Shown one piece after another: positions 32,560-49,000 of a stretch of DNA of 64,000 nt; within the stretch, counting starts at the first letter, position 1; each line of letters opens with the position of its first letter. The stretch is taken from contig NC_091096.1 in NCBI RefSeq assembly GCF_024713975.1, positions 26,685,458 through 26,749,457 of the forward strand. Reading direction: 5' to 3'. The notes under the pieces are model-generated. The model was not told the DNA's origin and searched no databases. It saw nothing but the letters and a program-made list of their open reading frames with translations. Origin of the DNA: Paralichthys olivaceus (lineage: Eukaryota > Chordata > Actinopteri > Pleuronectiformes > Paralichthyidae). The position numbers and the translations under genes were made by a program.

Positions 32560-32665
32560 TTAAGAGAAGATAGACTTTATTCACGCCACACTGGGGAAAT
32601 TTGGACATTGCTGCAGCAGAAGGGCATTAGGATAAATAAATAAATAAATAAAATAAGAATAAAAA
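32560..32665 (-). repeat. LINE 3' tail, reverse orientation, with (AAAT)n
   Basis: Reads on the minus strand as a TCCCCAGTGTGGCGTGAATAAAGTCTATC-type retroposon end preceded by an (ATTT)n run; the plus strand shows AGATAGACTTTATTCACG. Confidence 0.4.
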
Positions 32666-32804
32666 TATACATATGTATAAAGAGAGAAAAAAAATATATA
32701 AACACTATTATTGCTATCTCTGTCCTTATTAGTAGCAGTATTTTTTCATTTTATTTTATTGTGATATCAGCCCATAAATATCTGAGATAAAGTTTACCTA
32801 TTAT

Positions 32805-32990
32805 TTGTATTGTGCCAAACCATAAAATACATTATCTCAAGGCACTTCACATAGAAGGTCAAGACCTTAAAACCATTCCCACAATGAGCAGCACTTTGGT
32901 GACTGTGGAGAGAAAAAACTCCCTCATTAACTGGAAGAAACCTCTAGAACCAGACCTCAGCTTAATGTTACTCAGTCAGTAACTCTTTAA
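32805..32990 (-). mobile_element. LINE 3' end, reverse orientation
   Basis: The reverse complement matches the 3' UTR of the 3480-4344 family, including the counterparts of CCTCTCCACAGTCGCC, CTCATTGTGGGAA and AAGGTCTTGACC, and the AGTGCCTTGAGATAATG tail. Confidence 0.6.
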
Positions 32991-33159
32991 CCCCAATTGA
33001 AGAATGGACCTGTCAGCCAATACGACATGATTATTTTCACATATTTGAATGTAAACCTCTCTCTGAAAGTAGAGAATTATTTGGGCTAAAGACAAAATCA
33101 TTAGGGCTTCAACCATGAGTGCCCAGGCCAGGTGATGCCCCCTACAAGAACCTCTTCAC

Positions 33160-33300
33160 AGCAGCCATTTTGACATGAAACAGAAGGTAAACACAGGGGT
33201 GACATATCACATTAAATAAGGTTGTGCTCTATTTAGCCTTAATTAATGTGATTAGTCTCCCCTGTGTTTACCTATGTCAAAATGGCTGCCATGAAGAAGG
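33160..33300. mobile_element. Foldback MITE
   Basis: The left arm GCAGCCATTTTGACATGAAA ... ACACAGGGG is the inverse of the right arm CCCCTGTGTTTACC ... ATGTCAAAATGGCTGCCAT. The arms are about 50 nt with an AT-rich centre. Outer ends are uncertain. Confidence 0.55.
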
Positions 33301-34289
33301 TTTTTAACTTAGACCTGATCCTTTAAACCACCCTTCCATTACTTCTTGTTCATTCACCCATCGTCCAGATTCCTCAGCTGCTTTTTATGTGGCACTTCTG
33401 CACAACCTTATACAAACCCCCCACGGCACTCACTTTTAACATGGGTTAGGGTCCATCACTTGCTGAGAGTTCCCTTCGAAGACAAGTCTGTTTCAATTTT
33501 ATCAGCATTTTAGAAGATTTTAAATGTTCTCTAGCCACCAAACTGCTAATAAGATCTGATCAATATATGAAACTTAACAAATATTGGTGTATTATTTTTA
33601 ATACAATATTGAAAAGTGAAATGGCTTTGTGCATGAAATCTGGAGCTGTTTACCAGACACATAGACAAAGACTTTGTTGACTTTATTGTCTCTGACAGTC
33701 AGGACACACACTGACACATGAGTTGTGATAGGAGACCAGCAAAGGGTATAGCAAGGCAAGGCGAGCAAATCTGCATACGCTATGCCAACACATGTTATAA
33801 ATGTCGCTCATCTTTGTTGTGTTGGACAGTTTTATAAAATCTGCCTGAGTTCATGGTTGGATTGTGTCTATTTCCCCCTGTCCCCATTCTGCTCTTCCAT
33901 TAAGGATCTGCACACTTACCCTATGGTGACAAAAGCTCAATTTCTCTTTCACCTCATATGGCTGAAGAAGTTTGACATGAGGTCCTTCTAGCGTTCCACA
34001 GAGGACCAACAGAGATCATCCTCAATGGAGGCATCTCAGCATGGTACGGGAGCTGCACTGCATCAACTATAAAGCGCAGCAGAGGGTCTTATGGACAAGT
34101 CAAGAGGGTGTGAGATCCCCTTCATGTAGGACTTAAATGACAGATAATTTGTCATTGAAGTCCAGAGTATTATTAAAGTCCCCAGCCACCCTAGCCACTG
34201 TCTGTTGGAGCTTCTGGTTTCTGGCAATGACTAGACTACCATACTCGGTGTACTCAGTTCAGTAAACAGTTATTCTAAACTGGCAACCA

Positions 34290-35040
34290 GGCCTAACTGT
34301 TACGCACATCTTAAATCCTTCTCCCTGATAGTGTGTGCTGGTGGCTGGATATGAGCTCTGGGTTCCTGCTCCTCCTGTCTACTCCACCACGTTTCTCATT
34401 CAGTATAAATCGGTATTTACCCATTCACTTACCTGCAGTATTTAAGGAGCAGTCCAATCACGTTGCTTACCAGAATGTCAGCTTACCTTTTATTTATTTT
34501 GCCTTGTTTGTCTTTGAATACTTTTTTGAAAGTTTGTATTTTTGTGCCTGTTAACTTGTGTCCTAACCATAGGTCCTAACCCTGTCTTGTTTTCATCTGC
34601 TTCACGATCACCTGCTCACCTACTCAGCCAGTCATGCTTAGCCAGCCCCCCGTGGACAAACTCTGCTCCACTCCCCTGGATCCCCTGCACTGGAAACACT
34701 TTGTTCCTTTCCTGGACACTAGATTCCCCTTCACATTTGCCCCTGCACCTATGTTTGGTAGTTGGTCTTGTTGTTTGTTACCCTGCATTGACAATTCTGA
34801 AAGTATTGTCAAAGACCATATGCTAAAATGTCTTTTTTGTATTTGTCTCCCTTGTTCTGCACATTATGAGTCACACTCTGTGATTCCTAACATGTCAGTC
34901 CATGGATTTACTCTGTTGACTCCAGGTTGGGACTTTACCATCTGCAGCCTCAGCAGGAATCCAGATTCATGAGACCAGGCAGCGTTCTTCAGTCTTAAAC
35001 TGTCCAGTCTTGGTGAGTCTGGGTCACTACAGAGTTAACA
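34290..35040 (+). mobile_element. Possible LTR-retrotransposon remnant
   Basis: A GC-richer island with Pro/Ser/Leu-type codon runs and phrases such as CACCTGCTCACC and CAGCCAGTCATGC that are common in fish retrotransposon LTRs. A TATTTAAGG box lies near 34438. No matching ends or target-site duplication could be established, so this stays tentative. Confidence 0.25.
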
Positions 35041-36872
35041 GAGCAGATGTACAGGTGAGGGTACTTGCTGTTCTATTCGCACAATAACAAACTGATTTTT
35101 TATGATGACCGCTACTTAGTGATGATTAAACAGTCATATAAAATGTAGCCTTCATGCATTTGGTAATAGGCTACATAATGTCAGCTGTTCCGTGTGCGGC
35201 TTATGTGACTAAATCCTTTGGTTCAGGAAAGAGTAATGTGTATAACAGTGAAATAAGGATCAGTGTTGTTACTTAACTGACTGTGATAATAGTGTTGATG
35301 CCGTGTTTTTTTATTAACAGTAAATAAACAAAATTCTCTTAAATCCTATGTTGTATCATGAGTCATTGTTTCATTGATGGTCTTTATTTATAAGGCGGCT
35401 TTTGTAGTCTTGATGACCACTTAAAGAGCTTTACAGTACAGTTTTGTCATTCACACACACATTGTTACAGTGTATCTGCCTCTGACAAATTTGGGTTCAG
35501 CATCTTGCCAAAGCACGTGGAATTGGGGACACTGGGAACAGACCACCAAAACCTCTGGTTAGTGAACGACCCACTCTGAATCTCCTGAGCCACAGCCGAC
35601 CCTGGTAAGTTGAGTGATGAACCACACGGACGTGACATATGATAACCCCTTGCACTGATATGTTTTCTTAGGTTTGTCATGTTTTACACCCACATTGCGA
35701 GTGTGCACGCACACATAAATAACATTATCTAACATTATTATTTCTGTTAGAAATCCATTAGTTCTATAGTGCACACATTTAGTAACTTTTCAACAATAAT
35801 GTATTTTGTATTAAGTTGTCTTCATTTTCAGTTTTGTTTTACTCATGCTGAAGTGATTTTGTGCTTGCACTGTTGGGGTCATCTGACTAAAGGATGGACT
35901 CCAGGAAGCAGAGAATGTAAATACAGGAAGGGCCAATCAGGCGGCACCAAGTGCAACATCAAATAGGGATTAGAGCTATTTTCTTAAATACACATTGTAT
36001 TTCAGGAGGATTAAGTACAGTATTTATTTTTGATAATTAGATATTTATTTTAATTTATAGACCAACTGCTCATTGTTAATTAATGATTTTCTGTTATGTC
36101 CCTTTAGTGTGTATTTGGGCTGATCCCCCAGTATATATGACCTTTTGGCTCAGTGTGTAGGAGGTACGTTGAGTTTTGGTCAGTTGGTTTGTTAACGTGA
36201 TTTTGTTTTCAGCGCCTGAGTCCAGCTCGGTTCATTTGAATTCATTTACAGGCCCATAACTTTATGGCATTTTTTTATAAATCGAGTTTTGACATAATTT
36301 GGTAAATAACGCTCTTACTTGAAAATCCTAAAAAAAGTTTGGTGTGGTATGTTCATGACCTAGTTAAATAATTGGATTTGGATTGTACATGAGAAACACT
36401 GGTTTATTGCACTGGTTAAGCTTTTGCTTCACTGCTTAGTGCATCTGCCACCACCCCTTCAAATACGAGGCTGGATTACTGGGCAAAGCTGGCAACTGTA
36501 ACGGAGCCCCCTGACAGCTTATTTCAGCCATGATCAATCAAGATTGTCTGTACATCTTATTTCAAAGGTTTCAGTTCTGTTGCTTGTCCATGGCTTTGGG
36601 AGGGCTGAAGGCCTGCTGTTACACTTAGCCCCTTCAAGAGTATATGTGTTTTCTGCGTAGGTTATTAAATAACTTTTTCACAATGTACTCCAATTTGTGC
36701 CTGGTATGTAATACAAAGAATAAATGTGTGTTTGTATAGTCTGTTTAAACACAAACTTGCATCAAACCTGAATCAATCACAGTGCCCATATACAGAGCTC
36801 TCTGCCAACTCGATGGACAATAAGGAGAAACCCGAGGTACATAACCTCATCAAAGTGGAACAACAGATTTAC

Positions 36873-37250
36873 TTAAAGGTCCAGTGTGTAAGATTTAGGT
36901 GAAAGGGATCTATTGGCAGAAATTTAATGCAGAATAATAATAATGATGTTTTCATTAGTTCATTTCATCTAAATTGTATGAATTGTAGTTTTCTTTAACC
37001 CAGAAGAGACCCTTTATATTTAAATACTTTATATTTACATCGAGGGGACCCTCTCTATGGAGGCCGCCATGTTTTTTACATTAGTCCAGACTGGACAAAC
37101 TAAACACCTTTTGAGTTTTTATGACAATTAAAGGCTACCACAGTTTCTTTTTCATGTTTGGAAGGAAAGGTTGAGGTGAGGGGTGTTCAGCTGCAACATG
37201 TAATTTCAACACTAGATATCCCTAAATTTTACACACTGTACCTTTAAAGG
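36873..37250. mobile_element. Full-length MITE with TTAA at both ends
   Basis: Left TTAA-AGGTCCAGTGTGTAAG, right TTTTACACACTGTACCT-TTAA. About 370 bp with no coding capacity. It is the best-preserved copy of the family here and is in opposite orientation to the 30628 copy. Confidence 0.8.
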
Positions 37251-38563
37251 AATCAAAAACCAAATTATATTTTACTATTCAACTGCATGTACGGAACATT
37301 CATTCTAAACAACATACAAATACGTGTAAGTAAGCAAACTAGAAATTTACTTTTCATACCGTCACAAGAAAATAATGAGATATTTACAGAGTAATGGTAT
37401 CAGTATATTTGAAATCATTGTGCCTTCAAGAGCAACTAAAAGAGTTCATACATCTGAAATGAGCATATATGCTGATATTGTGGTGAAAAAGTATGCAATT
37501 AAGTATGATAAAAACATTTGCTCCATAAATCATAATTATATCATGGAAATTGACAGGTCACAGAACATGGTATTACCTGGTCTTGTCATTTTTATACTGT
37601 TTGAGACTTTTTCTTCCAAGAGAGGAAAATATCATGCCATGAGTCATAATTCTGATACACAGAAGCCATAATTAAAAGATAAGGTTTCCAAGTTGTTGTT
37701 TTTTGGTAAATGCAAAACCCAGAGACTCTGGAGGGTGACGTGAGCATATAGCCAATGGGTGGATGCAGTGTGCTTCTGGAAAAAAGTAGAAGGTAATGTT
37801 TCTCCAGGTTCCTGACAGGCAGGCGGGGGGTGGATGTGTCTTTCAGAAACACGGATCTGAATACTGTTGACAAGGCTATGAAGACTGTTTACAAAGAAAT
37901 TCAACTTTTTAAAAAGTAATAAGATGATGAGATGAATCAATCAATTGTATTATTCACAAATTACAAATTGGCTCATAGGGTTTAACAAGAGGCAACATCC
38001 TATGAACTGAACTTAACCCTAATGATGAGACTGCATGGGCTAGAAAGACAAGTTGACAAGTGCTGTTTTCTCACTTGAACACACTGATCACTTGATGGTT
38101 TGGAACCTGGACTATCTTTTCCAACAGGTTGTACAGTGCAGTCCCTATGTGGTCTCAGTGAGCCACAATATGGTCATGGGACATTAGGGACAATGTAATG
38201 CAGAATGAAAGGGATATTGAAAATGAATGACTAGATACATAACATTACAACATTTACCATAAAAGCAGGTGTGTTGTGCTCAGGAGAAACTCCACAGAAT
38301 AAATGGTGCATGGGCGCCAGTCATTGGACCTTCTGGTGTATTGTCTGAAAGGAGACACTTGAATGTTTTTTTTTTAAGAGATATCTTTTTAATTCTGTGA
38401 GCACCATAGAAGACAGAAAGATTCTCAAAACCTCAGAAAGCCTTCAGGAAGTACAGTAGGGATAGCTGAGCAGTTGTGTGAGTAGTGTTAATACTATAGG
38501 CAAGTATAGTACAAGTATTATAATAAATATTATTTATTAAATATCTTGTTAAAGAAACTGATG

Positions 38564-39124
38564 ACTTAGACCAGGGGTCACCAACACGGTGCCCGCGGGC
38601 ACCATAGCCCCCAAGGACCACATGAGTCGCCCGCAGGCCTGTTCTAAAAATAATACAACTCACCAGTGAGCTGCATCTAAAATTTGATATGCGTTTCAAA
38701 TTAAATTAATTAATTTATTTTTCATACTGTCAAATGTTTATTCTCATATTGAAGTTGACTATTGACTATGATTTGTTAAAAGGGTTTGTCATTGGCTAGT
38801 GTAATGTTTTGTTGTGAAATGTTTTAGAAGTGATCATCTGAAAATTTAAACAATTGCTGAGATTAATAGAAATAAAGTGTTGAATATTGATATTATCTGT
38901 TTCCCACATTGTTAAGTCTTGATAATTATTGTGAGAAATCATTAACGTGATCAGTGTCTTCATATAGATGAGTATCATTTATCATTAATAATGATATATA
39001 ACTAAAGGCAAACTGAGCAAATGTGTTATTTCAGAAGAGTGTATTAAACTGGTAGCCCTTCGTATAACTCAGTACCATGAAGAAGCTCTCAGTTTCAAAA
39101 AGGTTGGTGACCCCTGACTTAGAC
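38564..39124. mobile_element. hAT-type non-autonomous element with perfect 8-bp TSD
   Basis: The element spans 38572-39116 (545 bp). Its ends are perfect 14-bp inverted repeats (CAGGGGTCACCAAC), flanked by identical 8-bp duplications ACTTAGAC (38564-38571 and 39117-39124). The 8-bp duplication and CAGGGGT-type ends are diagnostic of the hAT superfamily. There is no transposase. It ends about 430 bp upstream of the golph3 start codon. Confidence 0.92.
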
Positions 39125-39270
39125 CGACACTGTGTAGATAAGATACTGTCAACATGTTAGCACGTTAATTGTTATTATGCAGAGTATCACTTCTTATGTA
39201 GTAGTGTAACTCTAGTCATATATTTTAGACATATACTGACATAGTGTTCGGTGTGAAACGTTAAACTTAC

Positions 39271-39345
39271 TTGATATTCAGGTTATCTCGGCTTCTACCT
39301 GCTGGATAAGTTCGGTACAACATTTACCACACGGCGCCATATTAG
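39271..39345 (-). other. Candidate divergent untranslated first exon at the golph3 promoter
   Basis: On the minus strand a stretch holding an ATGGCGCC (YY1-like) motif at 39333-39340 runs into a consensus donor, ATCAA-GTAAGT, at 39265-39275. It contains a 20-codon upstream frame (39278-39340). It could be the untranslated first exon of pdzd2 or a separate noncoding transcript. No transcript evidence is available. Confidence 0.3.
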
Positions 39346-39550
39346 ATAGACGCTACACTGCTGCGGACCAAGTCGAGGAAGAGGGACAGTTTTCCAAATG
39401 TCAAGGGTCCCCAGGCCGCAGTAGTCAGTCTGCCAAACACTGAAGGTTACTGTTATATGGTTGACATCAAGTAAGTGGAGTAAACATCTCGGGCAGCGTC
39501 GTGCGGGGCGTCTTGTTTTCGTCGTCGTTCAGCTCACCCAGCCGGCAGAC
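39325..39550 (+). promoter_or_regulatory. golph3: golph3 promoter and 5' UTR region
   Basis: The 225 bases before the golph3 ATG rise in GC and CpG content and include GGCGCCAT (39333-39340), the reverse of a YY1-type element common at TATA-less housekeeping promoters. No TATA box is seen. The transcription start is not determined. Confidence 0.45.
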
Positions 39551-44409
<4,859 letters not shown>

Positions 44410-45258
44410 GGCTACTACTAATAGGACAGCAAAGCAGTTGTGGCATTCAAGTGGCATTGTGCGTTGGGGTGGGAATCAAAATTCTGACCCCAATTTGGTG
44501 ACTTAACTGACTTACAGTTTACCCCAGCCTGGACTTTTGGAATGGGCTGCCCTCTATTCTTGTTCCTCTGTCTATCTCATTTTCTTTTACTTCCAGATAA
44601 CTGTCCTTGTTGATCCACTATGGTCCCTTTTCCCATGTGTCCTTTATGTGTTCACTTTTGCTAAAAAAAAAAAATAATAATATGGAAGTTTAAATGAAGT
44701 GGTTGTTGGTGATATGGGTGTGGCTGAAATCGAGATGTTGATTTATATCCTCTTTCTTTTCTGTGGGATATATCTTTAAAACAATTCGAAGTACGGTATT
44801 TATGGCAGATGTTACTTGAGGTACCATCTTAACACACCTAATAATACACAGGAATGAAAGAGTAATTGGTGATCCTAAAAAGTCTTTAAATGAGTATCTT
44901 CAACCAAATGTGATATGTAAGGATTTGATTTGTCTCAGCATTGTTTTACTTTTATATCAAGTACTAGGGAAAAACTAAAATGGTCAGATCCAGAAGTTTC
45001 TGACTAGTACTATGAATTTTCAACATTTTTAAATTTAAACTTTTTACTCTGTCGATTTCTCTTAATCCACCTCATCCATCCATTATAATGGATAAATACA
45101 AAGGACGAGATTGTCCCAGCTCACACTGGCCAGGGGGAGGGGTACATAGAAATATTACCAGTTCAGAGTTCATAGGTCACCTTACCTGCAGGGTCAGGTC
45201 AAAGGACCATTGAGGAAAGTTATACTCAGACAGGCCTCCTTGCTGTGATGTGAAAGTG

Positions 45259-46097
45259 CTAACCACTAGGGTTGGGCAATTGACCAAAATGTCTCGAAAC
45301 ATCATTTACTGTGTAACTTCTAACCGACTTAATCTTGCGCATGTTGTTTAATTTAGTTAATACTTTACCCAATGTGTGCATTCATGAACTGTCAGGTCTC
45401 CGCTACATACATTTTGCTGCTGTGGCCCGGGTACGTTGTACCGTGCCGTCCTCACTTTACACGCTAGCAGTAAACACTAACACTTATCAGAAGTTATTGG
45501 AACACATACAGGACTTGAAGATTACTGTGTGTTTGTTTGAGTCTGTCTAGAGTTTTAGGAGACAGGTATTCAAACAGATTGAAAAAAAACTCCAACATTC
45601 TTTGCGCATGCAGTTCACCTGCTACACAACACAAGACATAATGTGATGCGCACAGCCAGGAAATCAGAGTTAAAGTGAACGGAACGAGCCGGATTCATGA
45701 TCCGACATCCATTAATAACTAAATAAATGTGTGAAGAGCAACTGACTGAAACACACACACACCTGCAGACAGAAGAGAAGTTCTTCCGGCAAATTATGAT
45801 GCAATGGGATGTTTTAAAGGTTTATGGTGTAAGATTTGGGTGAAAAGAATCTAATGGCAGGAATTGAATATAAAATAATCCTAGTGATGTTTTCACTAGT
45901 GTTTCATTTGAATTGTTTTATTTACCATAGCAGAATCGCTTGTTGACTGGTGCTGAGTAATGTTCCTCATGCGTAGGGGTGGTCACATCACGATCCGGTG
46001 GGAGGGAGGGCATAAAATAATTGTTAATGAATCATAATCGAGGTAATGTTTATTGCGATATTGATTCGAAGTGATATCGCCCAGCCCTACTTACCAC
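45259..46097. mobile_element. hAT-type element with nested MITE fragment
   Basis: The element 45267-46089 starts TAGGGTTGGGC and ends GCCCAGCCCTA. It is flanked by 8-bp duplications CTAACCAC and CTTACCAC (one mismatch), which fits hAT. About 45815-45925 inside it matches the left half of the TTAA-flanked MITE family (GGTGTAAGATTTGGGTGAAA), so a later insertion is nested here. Confidence 0.7.
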
Positions 46098-49000
46098 AGA
46101 GCCACTGCGCAACCTGAAGGTCCATCCTTGTTAAGGCTATATGATTTATTATTTATTTGTTAGTTGCCTCAACAAGCCTAAATGTGCATGTACAGATCAT
46201 GGAAGATGAAGAGCTGACCTGTATGACTGTGACATTCCATAGACTTCAGCTCTATTCATTATTTGGAAAAGAAATTAAATGAAAAGCCAAACCACGCTGA
46301 ACACTAATAGACTGGTTGAAGTTATTGTGCAAACAGAAGTTTAGCTGGAATAAAATGAATCCCTTAGTTGTGCATACATGTAGGATTGATGTGGCTGATA
46401 AAAAAAAAAAAAAAACTGGGTAAATGCAAGCCCTGAGAAGCTGGGGAGAAAAACATTTGCTAAAAAGTTTGGAAAAGGTTAAACAAAGTTTTTGCTTGGA
46501 TGATTTTTCTGAGTTATTTACATCACTGTGAAAGTCTAAACAGGCCTGAAAGCATTCATGTCCTCTAGGTGATTTTTTTAATTACTCCTTGTGCAACCTA
46601 TTTAGTGTTTTAGCAACTTACGCTACATTACTTTCAATAGAAAATTAAAATACATGAGTTGCCAAAAGAAAGAAATTGACAGTAATGCTGCATACTCGCA
46701 CAATATATGTAACTTGTGTTTGGAGTGCATGTAGATATTAAAAATCACCTGGAAGAAAACACTAATGCCTTTAGTCCTATTTTGACTGGGGAGCACCCAA
46801 GTCGTTTGTGGCCAAAACGAGTACAACAAAACAAAAACGTATTCCTCGCCTATTTTTAATTAAAAATACAGTAGGAGTTAACATAAGCAATTTATACCAA
46901 ACTTAGAAAATGGATCACCAGATTCCTCTCAAAACCTCTGTAAAATATTGTGATTGAAGAAAAAATAAATGCACTACACATTAAATGTTCAAATGATAAC
47001 AATATATAAAGCTATCATTAGTATGACACTCAAAGACAAAACACTCAACTGCTTCTCCCACTCCTCTCTCTCCCTGCTTTGTCATGCTGTCTCAGCTAAT
47101 GTATGAACTCCCCTGCTCAGTCATTTTAGAGGGGAACACCTCTGCTCTGTGGCCAGGCCCTTCAATGAGTCTGGCTCACAGAGGCCTCTAATAGCACCTC
47201 TACACATTGTCAGTGGTAAATTCCACACTGTAGCTTTAATGCACATTACTGATAAAGATTAATCGTAAACAGGCCATGTTGTAACAGGTTACATTCAGGA
47301 TTCAAGCCTGTAATATGGTAACAGTTTAAACCAAACGTAATTTAGTCCTGGTCCAATGTCATAATTTTTTTATTTGCTTCCAGTTCCTTGATGCAATAAA
47401 TTTTCTAAATGGTGTACTTTTTGGCATTTGCAGTGGCATCAGTAGACGGCTGCCAACTGCGTTAGCTGATACTAACCTCTTCACACAAGGGGTTGTTGGG
47501 GATTAAACTTAAACACTTTCATTACAGGAACAAACTTAAGAAAGCAGACAGCAAATTCCAAATCGAAACATACTTTCACTTGTTAGTGTATAATCAAAAA
47601 TTAAGTAATTATGTGGGATAATGCATTCTGATCAGTCTGGATTTGTCTTGTATGATGAATAAAATAATTGATGAATGGGTATTCTGAAGAGTCCTGAACA
47701 GGGAGAAGTCAGGGGTGTGTTTAGTTCAGCAATTTCAAAAACTGGACAATTCGATAGTACATGATCATCTTTTGATATGATACTGTATTTAAAAAAATAT
47801 AAAACTCAAACGGGACAGTTGAACTCAGTTAGGAAACCTATTTCTTATTATAAACCACTTACATTTTTGTAACATCTTTTTGGGGCCATACTAAGGTTTT
47901 GAGATCTTATATCATACTAACCTCTAATGCGATGGCTGAATCTGCTTCTTTATGGCAAAGTGTCAGATTATAGTGATGATTATGGTGTAGATAATGCTAC
48001 TTGCAGCTGGTTTCAGCCAAAACACCTTGTCTAAACAAATCCTGAACCTTTGGTAGAGCCATGCATGGCTTGCAAAGACGTATCAAACTCTGCAGTGATT
48101 CCAAAATGGCAAGTTGGCCAGGATTTATGTTCTTTTTTTTCATCACATTGGAATGTAAATAAAGACAGATGAAGCATTTCCACTTCTACTTACCCTACTT
48201 AAGGTAAGTCCAAATATCCTGTATAAGGTTGCTGTCTTACAAAACTAGTAAGTTATTTGTAGCCAGGGTTAATGACCTACATTATAAACAGCCACTATGG
48301 GGTAATCAAGATGCTTTTCAATATCTTTTTATTAATCTGCTTTGTGAAGGTTCTTATTGGCAGACCTGGATCATTTTAATTTGTTTTTCTTTTATATGGA
48401 AATTATACAAAAACATGTTCAATACTGACGCAGATCTGCCAGATTTCTAGAGATATATGTGATAAGATACAAACTTCAAAAATCTTTCCTAACTGTAATG
48501 TAATAGGAGTTTAATAGAACTGTTATAAAAGAATGACCCGAGTAACATAAAATCGTTAGGCCCCTCCAACGACAAGGCATTAAGGAATCCCAGGTAAGGT
48601 TGAATAAAACTCATGTTTGTTTCTTGTATAACACAGGAGGGTAAAGCTAGTATTTGTACATAAACAGGGAGACCTGGAGTGGCATCTAGAAGGAGTAGGG
48701 AGGTCATCATTGTTTACATCACGTGGGTATAACACTGGAGAACCGTTGCCAAGAGATGCCGGTTCTGTTCATTAACGTGCCCCTATAAAGTCTCTAGCTC
48801 TCTGCAGTGGATGCTGACACTGCTATCAGTAAAGTTACAACCTGTCAAGTGGATATGACACATGGAGTGCATCAATCTTCACTTGAGGAGGGGCAGGGTA
48901 GTGTGCTATTCTTATAATACTGCAGTCAGACTCATTGAGAAGAAAATCTGTGTAGCAGATCACAGTGTATACTTCCAGGGTAACATTGACAGGTGCTGCA

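Larger units (their letters stand above)
20067..39264. other. Gene-poor interval between pdzd2 and golph3
   Basis: Apart from transposon-derived pieces listed separately, no coding exon is convincingly recognisable in these 19 kb. One or more untranslated 5' exons of pdzd2 must lie in or beyond it: a CCTCTTTCAG acceptor sits about 110 nt upstream of the start codon (exon would begin at 20067). The segments 24900-26500, 28000-29650, 31000-32250, 35050-36850 and 37250-38560 are AT-rich with no named feature. Confidence 0.5.

Noticed and set aside
34290-35040. Second solo LTR
   Set aside because: Composition resembles fish LTRs, but no paired TG/CA ends with a target-site duplication could be found; kept only as a tentative repeat.
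47150-47240. Further MITE copy
   Set aside because: Only a short end-like phrase (ATTCCACACTGTAGCTTT) is present; too little to call.
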